Shown one piece after another: positions 1 through 11,366 of a stretch of DNA of 64,000 nt. The notes under the pieces are model-generated. The model ran no database searches, was not told the DNA's origin, and saw only the letters and a list, made by a program, of their open reading frames with translations. Origin of the DNA: Vesta saturnalis (lineage: Eukaryota; Arthropoda; Insecta; Coleoptera; Lampyridae); contig JARFJB010001492.1 of NCBI GenBank assembly GCA_036346205.1, forward strand, positions 496,001 to 560,000, read 5' to 3'. The translations under genes were made by a program, and so were the position numbers. Each line of letters starts with the position of its first letter. Position 1 is the stretch's first letter.

Positions 1-283
1 TTTTTCCACAACAATAAGTCTAGACAGAACGTTAAGGTGAAAATGACAGCCTCAATCAACAGTGCCTTAGAACGTGTCCTTGAATGGGGAAGGAATAATC
101 TACTCACGTTCAACGCCGACAAACGCACTCAAAATTCTATCGTGTCACACTAAACGGGATCAATCTACATTTTTCCACACGGCGACGAAATTGTGGAATG
201 CACTACCCAGTTCCTGTTTTCCTCCAAACTTTGACTTAAGGAATTTTAAGGTAGACATTCATGCACATTTCTCGGCAGCCTAA
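1..283 (+). pseudogene. Non-LTR retrotransposon (LINE) reverse transcriptase, C-terminal remnant
   Basis: Two reading frames together resemble the end of a LINE reverse transcriptase. In the first (41-150) the motif LERVLEWGRNNLLTFNADK resembles the stretch after the catalytic palm of insect LINEs, where a 'W...N.L.fN..KT' pattern is usual; it ends at a stop near 150. In a second frame (about 135-283) FFHTATKLWNALP matches the conserved 'FF.rt..lWN.LP' block before the C-terminus, ending at TAA 281-283. The two blocks lie closer than in an intact enzyme, so an internal deletion plus a frameshift is likely. The upstream part lies outside the window. It cannot encode a working protein. The class is fairly sure; the clade (Jockey or CR1-like) is not. 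Confidence 0.6.
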
Positions 284-419
284 CAATACGTAAAAAAAAC
301 TGGAATTTTGAATGTATTAGAACATTTAAAACTTTTATTTTAAAAATCATGCCAACTGTACTTAATATTTGTTGCATTTCTATTTAGTTATGCTTATGAC
401 TTTTGCGTAGTTAAAGAAC

Positions 420-878
420 GGGCTAGCCCTTAAGAGGAATCCTGGAAATCTTCAACAAATGAAAAAAGCTGTGTGGGCAGGATACTTCCACTTGTGCTCA
501 ACAAATGAACGTTCACAACACGGTCTTTTCCCCAAGGACTCTGAAACTTGGTATAAGTATAATGAGGCCATGTCACAAAATCACATATATCATCACAGTA
601 AGCATACACACCTCCCTGAAGTCAATATGGAACACATTAGGGACCTATCAAGTCCTGATTTTCTCAGTAAATTAGGGGTTCATGATGGAGTTTCCTGTTT
701 CAATAGAGGTAACATTACAAGGTGTGAAGTATTGAAAAAGCTTGGATTTTAAGTGGGTAAAAACTGTGCTGAAGTGTTTATGAAAATCGATAAAGTACGA
801 GTGTGGAAAGCCGAAAAGGCCACGGAAGAAATGCAAAAGACGCCGGTCAGAAAAAATGTTGGGCCGAAAGGAAGCTAG
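420..878 (+). pseudogene. Mutator-like transposase fragment
   Basis: The frame open from 420 to a TAA at 750-752 reads KRNPGNLQQMKKAVWAGYFH, then a block near WYKYNEA, then LSKLGVHDGVSCFNRGN and VLKKLGF. This order resembles the C-terminal region of the Mutator-like transposase family found in insects and other animals, where an 'MK.AVWA.ffH...st...Hq.CP.g..sWc.y..a' block is followed by 'lgv.davi.FN.Gn..r..vl..lG'. The same frame continues past the stop for about 40 codons with a lysine-rich tail to a second stop at 876-878, so the first stop is probably a disabling mutation. No DDE core, terminal repeat or target duplication is visible. It is a decayed 3' piece of a larger element. The family call rests on motif memory. 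Confidence 0.5.
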
Positions 879-1314
879 AAGAAGAACTCTTTGAAAGTTA
901 AGACCCAGGCAACCCTTCATATGGCCCACGATATTATTAGGTATGTGGTAATTTGATTTTTACATTTTTTAATTGCGTTTTCCCGAAATTACATATTTTT
1001 TACATATTTGGCCCGTTTTCTCAGGAACCACTAAAGATATTGACAATAACATTTTTTCTTCAAGTTACACATTTAAATAGATTATTCTTTTGTTTTTTGT
1101 AACATATTACATAGAAATCTATAAAATTCTTTTAATTGGTACAAAGCCAAACCCTGTCAATGTTACTAGTTAGAGGTTCTCAACATCTAGTAAAAATTTT
1201 GGCATAATACCTATAACAGTTTCTAAGAAAATGGGTCATGAAATAGACAAACTTAACATGGAAGCAATATATTACAATTACCAAATTATAGAAGGATTAT
1301 GTAATAATTTTCTT
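879..1314. other. No recognisable gene
   Basis: This is AT-rich sequence between the Mutator-like fragment and the left TTAA of PB-1. I see no open frame of interest, RNA gene or clear repeat. Confidence 0.5.
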
Positions 1315-1318
1315 TTAA

Positions 1319-1352
1319 CCCATTAGCGCCCAGCATCCTATTTGTAGGACAG
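1319..1352. repeat. PB-1 left terminal repeat and subterminal palindrome
   Basis: CCCATTAGCGCCCAGC is followed by TCCTATTTGTAGGA, a near-perfect inverted repeat. An opposed copy at 1680-1703 reads TCCTATAAATAGGACGCTGG. A third, weaker copy lies at 3747-3772 near the other end. Repeated palindromes close to both termini are the sort of place where a transposase could bind; that role is inference. Confidence 0.6.
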
Positions 1353-1766
1353 TGAGTTTTCGAATTTTTTTCGACCCTTTCTGGGTACCTCCGGGTTTCC
1401 GCGTATTCCTGAGCTAAAAATAGACACAAAAAAGAGTAACTTGCCGGCATCAGTTTTCAAGAATTGGTTGTTATTTGTCGCCTGAGGCAGTAACATTATC
1501 GTGCATTGTTTGCACTCTTACAGCGGAAAACTGATTTAGTGAATTCGTGAAAATTATATCTTGTAAGTATCTGATTTTTCTGTTTTTGTTATCCTAGAGG
1601 ATTATGTTTCTTATAAAAAATATAAACTTGATTCAGTTATTACTCATTTTTTATCTGTGGTACTGTAAATCTTGGTGTCCTATAAATAGGACGCTGGGCG
1701 TACATTATTTTAGACAAAATTTTATATGAAAGTTTTTATTTTAGATTTGATTGTTGAAAGTCTAAA

Positions 1767-3599
1767 ATGAATAAATATGTATTTAAAACACTGGAGAAAG
1801 CGACAGATTATTGTTATTCCGAAGAAATTGAGGCGGACATATTAGCCCTACCGTCTGAAGTAAACAAGTTAACAGATGGAGAAGAATTTGACGATGAAGA
1901 AATTGCCATGCCTCGTGTCAGCGACATTCCAGGAAGTACCGCAATTGACTATATCAATAATGAAGATGACATTAGCGAAGAAGAAGAAGCTGAAGAAAAT
2001 TTAGCTGACGACAAGGACGAAGACGATTTATCGTTAGCGTCGTGGGTTTCTAAAAGTGGCGCTTGAACTTCTGCTGAAAGTGCTCCCTCCTCTTCTATAG
2101 ATGGTCTGTTACCACCGAAAAAAAAAGAAAATAAGCAGAAAGCTTGTCATTACAACGAACTGGCAACACAGAAAGCCAAGGTGACCTACCGCAACATGTA
2201 CCTAACAGGAAACTAGATGCAGTGAAGGTAGCTTTAGGAGAAGCAAACCTGTAGATATTTTCGAACAGTTCTTTGACGAAAGTGTTTATAATATGATCGT
2301 GCAAGCCAAAAAATAAACACACTTTTCGTGTTACCACTGATGAAACCAAATTTTTTTTTTGTTTATTGATTTTCACTGGCTACCATACTTGACCAAGTGA
2401 AAGAGACTATTGGTCTGACGACGAGGATTTAGGAATACCACTTGTTAGTAATGCTATGAGCCGCAATGCGTATTTGGAAATAAAAGCTCTAATTCACTTT
2501 CAGGATAATTCTAAAGCCATCGAAAATAAACACAATAAATCTTTCAAAATCAGACCCCTTCTTCAGATGGCGAATGCAAACTTTCAAAGATGGAGAGTTT
2601 TTGACTCGAACTTATCTGTTGATGAAATGATCGTTCGATACTACGGACATCGTTGCCTAAAACAATTTATTAGAGCAAAGTCTAGACGGTTTGGCTTCAA
2701 ATTGTGGGCCACGTGCGGAATAGTGACTGTTTCAATATGTCGCTCTATTGTGGAAGAGACGAAACAGATGAATCTACAAATCCTCTTGGAACCAAAGTAG
2801 TGAAAAAAAATGCTATCTGTGATTGAAGAGCCTAACAGTTACTGTATGTATTTTGACAATTTTTTTAGTAGTTACGGATTGCTTTGCACTCTGAAGAATT
2901 TGGGATTTCGAGTAACCGGTACAATTAGAGAAAATCGAACCAAAAAATGTCCCCTAAAGCCGGCTAAAGAACTTGCGAAGAATGGACGGGGTGCACATGA
3001 TTTTCAGTTTGATAAAAAAAATGACATGTTTGTCGTGAAGTGGAACGACGATAAATGTGTGATACTAGCTACAAATTTTGACACTATTGAACCACTTGCT
3101 TCTGTTCCCAGATGGAGTAAAGAAAACAAAGAGCGTGTTGCCGTTCCTCCACCAAGGGTTATTTATAATTACAATCGATTTATGGGAGGTGTAAAGCAGC
3201 ATGACTGGCTTCTGGAAAAACATGGTATTGCAGTGAGAGGAAAACAGTGGTATTGGTGCCTTATTGATATGGCTATCGTAAATGCGTTTCTTTTATATAG
3301 AAAGATTCATGGCAAACAATCGATGTCTATAAAGAATTTTAGAAGGTTTCTTGAAGTGGAGTATCTGAAAATTGCACACGGCAAACGAGTCCTGAAAGGT
3401 AGACCGTATAATTTTCTACATATAAATCGAATGTTTCAGATAACGTAAGGTACGATAATCGAGGTCACTTCCTCGAAAAACGTGAAAAGCAACGGCGCTG
3501 TCAATTCACAAATTGCACCGGTAAACCAAAAACTTTTTGCAGTAAGTGCAACGTTACGTTGTGCACGTCTTGTTTTCTGAAATATCACAGAAAACCATA
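1767..3599 (+). pseudogene. PB-1 transposase (piggyBac family), inactive
   Basis: Pieces of one protein occur in order. The acidic N-terminus (1767-2066, MNKYVFKTLEKATDYCYSEE) matches the PB-3 N-terminus. A damaged stretch follows, in which YWSDDEDLGIPLVSNAMSR can be read just before 2456. The core runs 2456-2800 and 2810-3448, and a C-terminal cysteine-rich finger follows (about 3500-3599, CSKCNVTLCTSCF). Catalytic positions: the first Asp is in NLSVDEMIVRYYG, the second in YFDNFFSSY. The third, normally GGVD, reads MGGVKQHDW, so lysine replaces the catalytic Asp. Frameshifts and stops lie in 2067-2455, at 2798-2800 and near 3448. It would have cut and joined DNA at TTAA in the nucleus; this copy cannot. 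Confidence 0.85.
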
Positions 3600-3891
3600 A
3601 ATGAACAGTTTTCATTTTGAATATTTGTTTGTCAATCTTCTTTTTATTGTTTATTATAATAATAATTACTTATGTCTAACGATTTGTTGAAAAATAAACT
3701 ATTTAGCCATTTTTTTAAATTTCACTATTTGTTTTCATATCCTCCCAGCGTCCATTTAGAGGACAGCATTTTTTGAAAAAACTGGGGCGTAATTTTAATT
3801 TCAGTCAGCGCTATTACCTTTTGGAGGTTCCTAATAATAACGTTACAACTATTTACACGAATTCAAAAAAAAAAATAATAATTTGGGCGCC

Positions 3892-6385
3892 TTAAATGCA
3901 TATAGTAGACATTTGGTAACATACCAAGATTGGTACACAAAAATACTAAGAAAAAGCACTATTCAACTTATTGCATGGGGTATCCAAATGGTTCCATACC
4001 GCTTAAGCATATAGTGCTGATGGTTTCGAATGGATGGCTCTGTCTGTCATAATAGACAGTTGAAAAATTCTGAATATACGTTCATTCTTGTTAGAATTTT
4101 TTGCATTTCATAGTTCAGTTACAGTGTGTTTTTAAAAGCTGTAAAATTGTGTTTCGAGTTTTAAGGTATGTGTTATTTCATAAAAATAATTATAATTATG
4201 AAACTCATTTTGATTTTGTTGTTATTGTCAGTACTGTTTTGATGCCAATTGGCAACATCATGCATTTATGCATGTTTGTATGTATTATTTATAAAACATA
4301 TTATATCTACTTTAGTGGATACTAAGAGATCGAAAATGATAATTTATTATGGCCACTAGATCGGATTGAGTTTTAGAATTATAACTTTCCACAAAAATAA
4401 AAATTTAATTGGTTGGGTTTCATTCCAGAATGAGTAATAACAAAACACTATTGTTAGAAAAAGACATAACAGAATACTGGGAAAATTTTACGGGCCTAGA
4501 TAGCGATGTTGGTGACGATGTAAGTGAAGCGGGCAGTTCAGAAGATCCATCTTCTGTTCCAAGAAAGTATTTGAAGAAATTGTTAGTGCCTTGTCATCAG
4601 AACATATAGAAGAAATAGATCAGCAGAAGTCTAGTGATGATGAAGATAACTTGCCCTTATCTGCTCTACAGGGTCTTGCAAAAAAAAGTAGAATAGCTAC
4701 AAATAAAAATATTTTGTGGAAAGAAAAATCCTTGCAACTAAATGAGGACCAGTTACGCTTCACAGGAAATATAAAACTTTCTGACGATATTTGTAAATTG
4801 GAGGCCCCATACGATTTCTTTGGTTATTTTTTTTCTAAAGACCTCATCAACAAAATTGCCCAAGAAACTAACCTATATGCTGTACAAATAAAACCTGAAA
4901 GACCTATTGTTTTTACAGAACTTGACATAAAACAATATATAGGTATTTTGGTCTACATGTCATTGATTCATATGCCCAACACTAGATCATTCTGGAGTGA
5001 AGAACTAAGGTTTTCTCCTATAGCAGATGTAATGTCTGTAAATAAGTTTGAAAGAATTAGGCAGTATATACACTTTAACGATAATCTAACTTTTATTCCT
5101 CGTGGTCAACTAGGACATGATAAGTTACATAAAATAAGACCCTTGGTAGATCATTTGAATGAAAAATTTTCTTCAGTGGCTTTGGAGCAGCATGTTAGTA
5201 TTGATGAGCAAATGTGCTCCACCAAAGTAAGGCACTATATGAAACAGTATATGCCCATGAAACCTCATAAGTGGGGTTTCAAGTTTTTTGTTTTGGCGGG
5301 CGTTTCAGGATTTGCATATAAGTTTGAGATTTATACTGGCCAAGAACAATTTGAACACTTACTTGAAGGTGAACCAAATCTCGGAATAACTTCAAATATT
5401 GTTTTACGATTAGCAAGACTTCTGCCAAGGCGGAATAATTATAGGTTGTATCACGATAATTACTATACGGCGTTGCCACTCATGGTACACTTGGCAAAAG
5501 AAGGTATTTACTCTTTGGGCACAATCCAGAGAAATAGATTACCTAATTGCAAATTACCTGCTGAAATATGAATATGTTGCAACAATTGATGGAGTAGACA
5601 TATCATCTGTTATATGGAAAGATAATAAATATGTGACCCTCGTTTCCTCATTGGCGGGAATTAATCCAATTTCAAAAGTGAAAAGGTTTGATCGTAAGCT
5701 GAAGCAAACCATCGATGTCGAATGTCCTCATATCATTAGTTCGGCATATGGGCGGAGTGGACTTAGACAGTTTGATGGGAAGAAATAAAATAAATATATA
5801 GCCGTAAATGGTACATAAGACTATTTTACCACCTTATAGATATGAGCTTGGTAAATGGTTGGCTACTGTATAAACGAGTATGTTTGGAAAAAGGCCAAAA
5901 GGGCAAAAGGAAAAAGTACTGAATCAGTCCGAATTTCGCACAGCAGTAGCTTACCATTTATGTAACCTTAGGTCATCACAATATAAACGTGGTCGAGCAA
6001 GTCACTTAGAAACTGAAATTGCTCCAAAAAGGAAACGAGGTCCAACTAAGCACGTACCACCGAAAGAAACAAGGACAGATCAAATTGGTCACTGGCCGAT
6101 ACCTCAAGATAACAAAATGCGGTGTAAATATCCTGGCTGCAAAGGATTTATACGCACCAAGTGTGAAAAATGCGGTATTAAATTGTGTTTAAATAAAAAC
6201 AATAACTGTTTTAAAAGTTCCATATGTAGCAAACACATGTTGTAGACATTTGGCAACAAACCCTTTTTGATAAAAATATACTTGAAAAATCATTTTGATA
6301 TTTTTTCTGTATTTTTCCCTAATTAAGTTATATGTGAGCTAATAATTTTAATATGTTGCAAATAAAAGAAAAATCATGCAATTAA
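3892..6385 (+). mobile_element. PB-2: second piggyBac-type element nested in PB-1
   Basis: TTAA lies at 3892-3895 and 6382-6385. Inside the left TTAA the sequence is ATGCATATAGTAGACATTTGG; the reverse complement of the right end begins TTGCATGATTTTTC and then shares ATTTG.AACATA with the left. The ends are thus weakly inverted and differ from PB-1. Flanking GGGCGCC on one side and GGGTTAATGGG on the other belong to the PB-1 right terminus, so PB-2 landed in PB-1. The enclosed transposase differs clearly from PB-1 and PB-3, so this is a separate family. Confidence 0.7.
4430..6245 (+). pseudogene. PB-2 transposase (piggyBac family), frameshifted
   Basis: The likely start is the ATG at 4430 (MSNNKTLLLEKDITEYWENF). 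An acidic N-terminal region shifts frame near 4565-4600, and the main block 4591-5571 holds the central domain. The first catalytic Asp is in HVSIDEQMCSTK, the second in YRLYHDNYYTALP. After the stop at 5569-5571 the protein continues in another frame (DGVDISSVIWKDNKYVTL). A further shift near 5740 leads to MGGVDLDSLMG, holding the third Asp. The last block (5880-6245) ends in a cysteine-rich finger, CKYPGCKGFIRTKCEKCG. All three catalytic aspartates remain, but at least three frameshifts make it a pseudogene. Length and order match full-size piggyBac transposases. Confidence 0.85.
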
Positions 6386-6400
6386 GGGTTAATGGGATAA

Positions 6401-7732
6401 TGCGAAGTATATAAATAATTAAAATACGTATATTTAGGGTAATCGTGTATTTTTAATTATTAATTAATTTATAAATTTAAATATTTCGATAACAATTAGT
6501 TAGCGTCGTCAGTAAATGGTGGCACTTATGAAAAATTTATTTATTTATTAAAGATTTAGCTAATCTTTACTAAAAATAATACTACATTCCATAGTTAATT
6601 TTCAAACACATATACCTAATTGTTATGGCAAGCTTATATTTGCGTTCCCATACGTTTGTTTGAAATTTTTTTAAAGTTTTAATTGACTAACGACGAAATT
6701 CTAATTGTGGCGAAACGTACCTACTTATTCTTTTTTTTTTTTTTTAATTTCCATTTTTATAATGTAACTCATTTAAATAAATTTGCACAATTTCAAATAG
6801 ACAGTGCATGCAAAGTAGCTACAACCATCAAGGTTAGAATAAATGTTTAGAAGAGTAAGGCAAAGTCGGCAAGATTAGTATTAAATGAGATTTCCATTTA
6901 AACTCGACTCTTTCGGCCTTCAAGTTTGTAGCTATTTTGCACGTTCTGCTTATGGATAATTTAACACCGCAAAAATTAGGGGGAACTTTGGGTGTTTTCA
7001 TAATCTAAAGTGTAACGTCGGCGTTGCTTAACAGTAAATATATGTGCAAATTTTCACTCGAATCAGTTTAGACTATATGGCGCTATTAAAAAGAAACTTT
7101 AAAAATGGGAAACTTCGACGGCGCATCGTATTCATCTGAGTCCCACAATCATTGGTTAAACGTATTGTCGCTAATTATTCCCAGAAAAGCAGTATTTGCT
7201 TTGCGTATTGGATAAAGTATTTGCCTCGGTACGTAAAATATAATCGATATTAGTTGACAGCACAAAGAACTAATTGCTATTTAATAATGCTAATATGACA
7301 GTAGTGAAAACTCGAAAGCTGTCAAATTATGATATTAAACGAATGGCATAATTTAATTACAAGAGAAATAGAAACATCTCCAAATTAAAAATCAATAATT
7401 CTTATTGCTCTTAATGTGTGGTCCTACTAAATTGAAAGTATTAAATGCAATTACATCAATCTTAATTTAACTTTCATTAGATAATTATGATGGAATAACG
7501 AAATGTAAATTAAACGATATTCTTTGTTTAACTTTAGCGTAATCCGAATTGTGACGAAACTATTATCTGATATTATGTAAGAAAATGAAAAAGATTAAAT
7601 AAGTAAGAAAAATTGATGTCAAAGTAACGAATTTATAAATAATTCTCCATAATCAAAGGCGATTGTATAAGGTTTACATAATACCAACTATTAATTGAAA
7701 TTTACTTAAAACTAATTAATTTAAAAAAAGAA
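6401..7732. other. Non-coding AT-rich DNA, probably intron of the FAM89-like gene
   Basis: No supported coding region. Because the exon to the right (minus strand) ends in a good splice donor at 7738, this stretch should be the start of that gene's intron. I found no downstream FAM89 exon on the minus strand between here and position 1; the intron probably extends past the left edge, taking in PB-1 and PB-2. Confidence 0.5.
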
Positions 7733-7738
7733 ACTTAC
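7731..7738 (-). other. Splice donor of the FAM89-like exon
   Basis: On the minus strand the junction reads GAAATG|GTAAGTTT, in phase 0 directly after a methionine codon. This matches the exon break expected after the conserved LRREM block of FAM89 proteins. Confidence 0.75.
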
Positions 7739-9190
7739 CATTTCACGTCTTAATATTGCCAATTGATTATCAAGATTTGTGGTTTTTCTTCCTGACGTTA
7801 AATCCGAATTACCATTAACGGCTCTTGGGTGTGGAGGGTAAACCACTTGACCAGAAATGAAACCAATTGGTGGAGCTGTTCCTCTAACTGGCGTACCTCT
7901 TGGAGTTTGATTATTTCGTTGATTTTCAAGAAGACTAAATCCACTTAAACTTTTCGGAAGTGGAGGGAGTCCATGCAATGACGACATACTTAATCTGGAA
8001 ATAATAGGATCCGCTATAGTATTTACATTATTAACATCATCTTCGATAATAATTTGACAACTAGAGAGACGAATTTCCTGACCATCGTTAACCTCAACCC
8101 AATCCGAATGATGAATCTTAGGCGAACCCTCTTCAACTTCCTCATAATGTTCTTGAGGTGAATGCCGTTGGCGCTTTAAGATTCGTTCTTGCTCTCTTCG
8201 CATATTTTCTAATTCTGTTATTAGTAATTCGTGATTTTTTTTATCATCAAACTTAACACGATTCACTCTTTCATTTCTGATTGAAATTATTTCATTATTC
8301 TCACAAGTTTCACTTTGACTATTCGTGTCAGTTTTTTCATCATCTATAATTTCGTTTTCTGTAATATTTGAAACAAGTACGGTTGTTTGATGTGTCGGTA
8401 TTTCCTGGTTTGTTGTAGTTAACAAATCATTAGAATGACCGTTAATTTCGTTTTTTATAATAATTTTTGTTGAATCGGCCGGTGTGTTAATTGGTTGTTT
8501 ACTTTCCTCTAATGGTTCCATTAAATCGCAATTTTCTAGTTGAGGATCTAAAATGCTGGCAAACATTTCGTCAATTAAAGTATTAACGTGATTCTTTCCG
8601 TTTAGTAATTTGTTCCATTCGTCTATTTTTGTATCGTCACTGTTTATATGAATGGGATTGCTGCCGTCTTCAATTAACTCTACATCTGTTGTATCAGATT
8701 TCACGGTAACACTTAAATTATCATTGGAATTTAGGATATTAATTGTATTATTTTTATCTTCATACTCGTTCCGTTGTTTACGATCTGACTCATTACGTTT
8801 TAATTTTAACTCGTATCGCGATGTTTTTAAATTAGAGGATTGAAAAATGATAGTTCTTGAGTTAACTTTATGATCCTCTTCCGAAATAGAAGCTGACCTT
8901 TCAATTTTATGAATTCGCGAATTATCGTTAATTAAATTAACGGTTGATTGAGATTGTGATTTAGCAACAGGTATAAATACGGCGTCATTTTCTGTAAAAT
9001 CAAATTGGGGCGGCGGTGGTGCAATTCGAGTCGGTGATAATGTTTGGTCATTATTATTATTGCGATTTTCCTTAGGCGATCTTAATTTTGCTAAAGATTC
9101 TGCAACGAGCGCTTTATTAGGGCGCGGAGGTATTGGAGGGGGTGGTTTCGGAGATTTGTTGGAAGTAGTAGATCTCATTGTAATCATCAC
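7739..9190 (-). CDS. FAM89/LRAP25-like protein, first coding exon (partial gene)
   Basis: Read on the minus strand from ATG 9190 this exon has 484 codons without a stop. It ends at an ATG codon followed by GTAAGTTT (7738-7731), a strong splice donor, so the open frame's apparent VSFFF ending is intron. Residues about 407-418 read GLPPLPKSLSGF and about 472-484 read NLDNQLAILRREM. Both occur in the same order in vertebrate FAM89A/B, where the next residues (VGLRQLD...) start the conserved C-terminal half; that half is not in this window. Vertebrate FAM89 proteins are about 185 residues, so the roughly 400-residue N-terminus is an extension: a proline-rich start (SPKPPPPIPPRPNK), a second PPPPQ tract near residue 57, then a polar, acidic, probably disordered stretch with a charged segment near 310-345. 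LRAP25 is an adaptor in actin and MRCK signalling; function here is by analogy. It is the only host gene seen. Confidence 0.8.
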
Positions 9191-10418
9191 TTTAAATACA
9201 CATAAAAATCACTTTAAATTAATATTAGTCACTGATTCCACATGAATCATCGTCACACACACACCGATTACGACAGTTACAAACGTACAACCTTCACTAA
9301 CAACACGCAACTGAGAAAAACAACACACAAGAAAAGTTTAGTACCCACAGGTAGCAGAAACTATGGATATTGTTGGAGGGGGTACCAGAATTTGCTTTCT
9401 AGGTGAATAACTATACTAAATGTAGATACATAAATTTATCCTGAATTTGTGAATGTGTTACTGCGCTTTATTATTTTGATAACACCGTTATAGCTGATAA
9501 CATAATACGTAATCTATTAAAATTTCACCATTTCATTATTTATCAGTAATTAAAGCAGAAACCCACAATAAAAAAAAATTAGAATCACTACGCGCACTCC
9601 GCAGTAGGTCAATCTCTTTTTTTTTGGAAATCTGAACAAATAACAACATTCCATTTTTAGAGTTTTAATTACAAAGTTCGTTATTTTGGGTTTTAACTAT
9701 GTAACTTGTCTCACATACTTGTACGGTAAGCATCATCAGGAGATGCTTAAATATTAATATTTTTTAATACTTGTCAAAATCTGTTTGAAAATTAAATGTG
9801 TCCATCAACTGTATAGAATTTTGTTGCAAATACAATACCATTTTTTAAAACTAAATGCGAAACCCCGTCAGCGACATTATTTTTTACGGAATAACTACAT
9901 TGCAAAACCCTCATCTTGCATTATTTTACTTTATTAGACCTTCCCGGATTGGATTGAAATAAAAAGAATGAATTTTTTAACCCCTTACCACGTTCACCAT
10001 ATTTAAAAAAAATATATATATTAAAAAATGTGTAAAATACTAATTTATATCAATAATAATCACACAAATTTACTAATAATGTCCATAAATCTTTTATCCC
10101 TTCTAACATAGGTTTAAAGTTTAAATAGTAGATCAATTAAACATTTCTGCATTTGCTACTTTACTCAAACTACAAACCGAGAGCAGATTAATTGCTATAA
10201 AATTGCAATAAAACGTTTTTATCGAATGCTAAATACCGTGCGACGCAAAATAAACTCAAACGTTTATAATTCTGTTCTTCAAAAAAAGTAAACATACATC
10301 CATTATAATAATGACCAGCACATAATTTTCTTATGTCTGTCGTGGTACATTATCAAATACGGGCAAGAGCCCAGATACGGTTTATTTTTAACTTATTTTA
10401 TATTTTCTCTTATACAGA
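9191..10418. other. 5' flank of the FAM89-like gene; no gene seen
   Basis: This should hold the 5' untranslated region and promoter of the minus-strand gene. I cannot point to a convincing TATA box, initiator or upstream exon. The sequence is AT-rich with short A and T runs and no recognised transposon. Confidence 0.4.
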
Positions 10419-11366
10419 GTGTTTCATTGGAAAATGCGCATATGTTAAGGGTAGATAAACCAGATGGTTCTAAATAACCTACAGGGTGCGCCATTAGTGC
10501 GTCGATGTACGATTTATCTGTTATTATAGAGATATGAAATAAAGTTGTTTGCAAAAATTATAGGCAACTTCAAACTTCACATTATAAAATTATTTTCGTA
10601 TTTACAAGGTATTACATATTACCAGGGTTACCTGCTCCGGATTTCCAATAGGGGGTTCATTACGTTATACAGGGTATTTCAAAAGTTATGCCTAATTGTA
10701 CACGAAAATCATTCGCATTTCAACATCCTTCATATCCTAGACCTGTGTGTGGGTCGCAACCCCTTGGGGAGTCGTAATGAAGTACTAGGTGGGTCGCCAG
10801 AAATTTCCAAAATAAGACAAACATCCCTTTGTTAAATCATGTATTTTTATTTTAATAACGCTGTAAATATAACCGTTGCAAATTGTATCAATACTTCCAC
10901 ATCAAAAAATCGGTTTTTTTGTAAATAACTCGAAAACGATTAACTGTACAAAAAAATTACAAGAATGATTTTCGATCAGAAATTTGATTTTCTAATACCA
11001 AAATTTTCGAAAAAATTGCAAAAACACTTTTTGTGAGAAATTTTATTTCCTATGTGATGGTATTTTCATTTTTTGAATATTTTTTGAAAATTTTTTTAGC
11101 GATACAGTACTTCCCATTCGTTGTGGAAGTAAAAATTAACAATTAATTATCAAACGAAACATGAAACTAAATATTAATAAGTCCGTAAAAATAAGAGAGA
11201 AAAATAAAGTCAAACACAATCTTAATGAGACCCATGCGCCTGTTTTTTTTAAACTAGTCTTTCAAATCTAGGCTGTGTATTTGAGACACACACAATTATA
11301 TCATTTCCAAGTACGAGACGATTTCTCACTTTTGTTTTAATGCCAGTCATAGTCGAGCAACTTAAC

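Larger units (their letters stand above)
1315..6400 (+). mobile_element. PB-1: piggyBac-superfamily element, interrupted by PB-2
   Basis: The left end is TTAA (1315-1318) followed by CCCATTAGCGCCC, the same terminus as PB-3 further right (CCCATTARCGYCC). The right end is degraded: GGGCGCC sits just before the left TTAA of PB-2 (3892-3895) and GGGTTAATGGGATAA follows the right TTAA of PB-2 (6382-6385). Joined across PB-2 these resemble the inverted terminus GGGCGCTAATGGGTTAA. The element is therefore about 2.6 kb without the insertion. Subterminal copies of a small palindrome lie near both ends (1328-1352, 1680-1703, 3747-3772). TTAA target choice is a defining trait of the superfamily. The last few bases of the right boundary are uncertain. 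Confidence 0.75.

Noticed and set aside
6401..7732. Search for the second FAM89 exon on the minus strand
   Set aside because: No VGLRQLD-like translation next to a splice acceptor was found.
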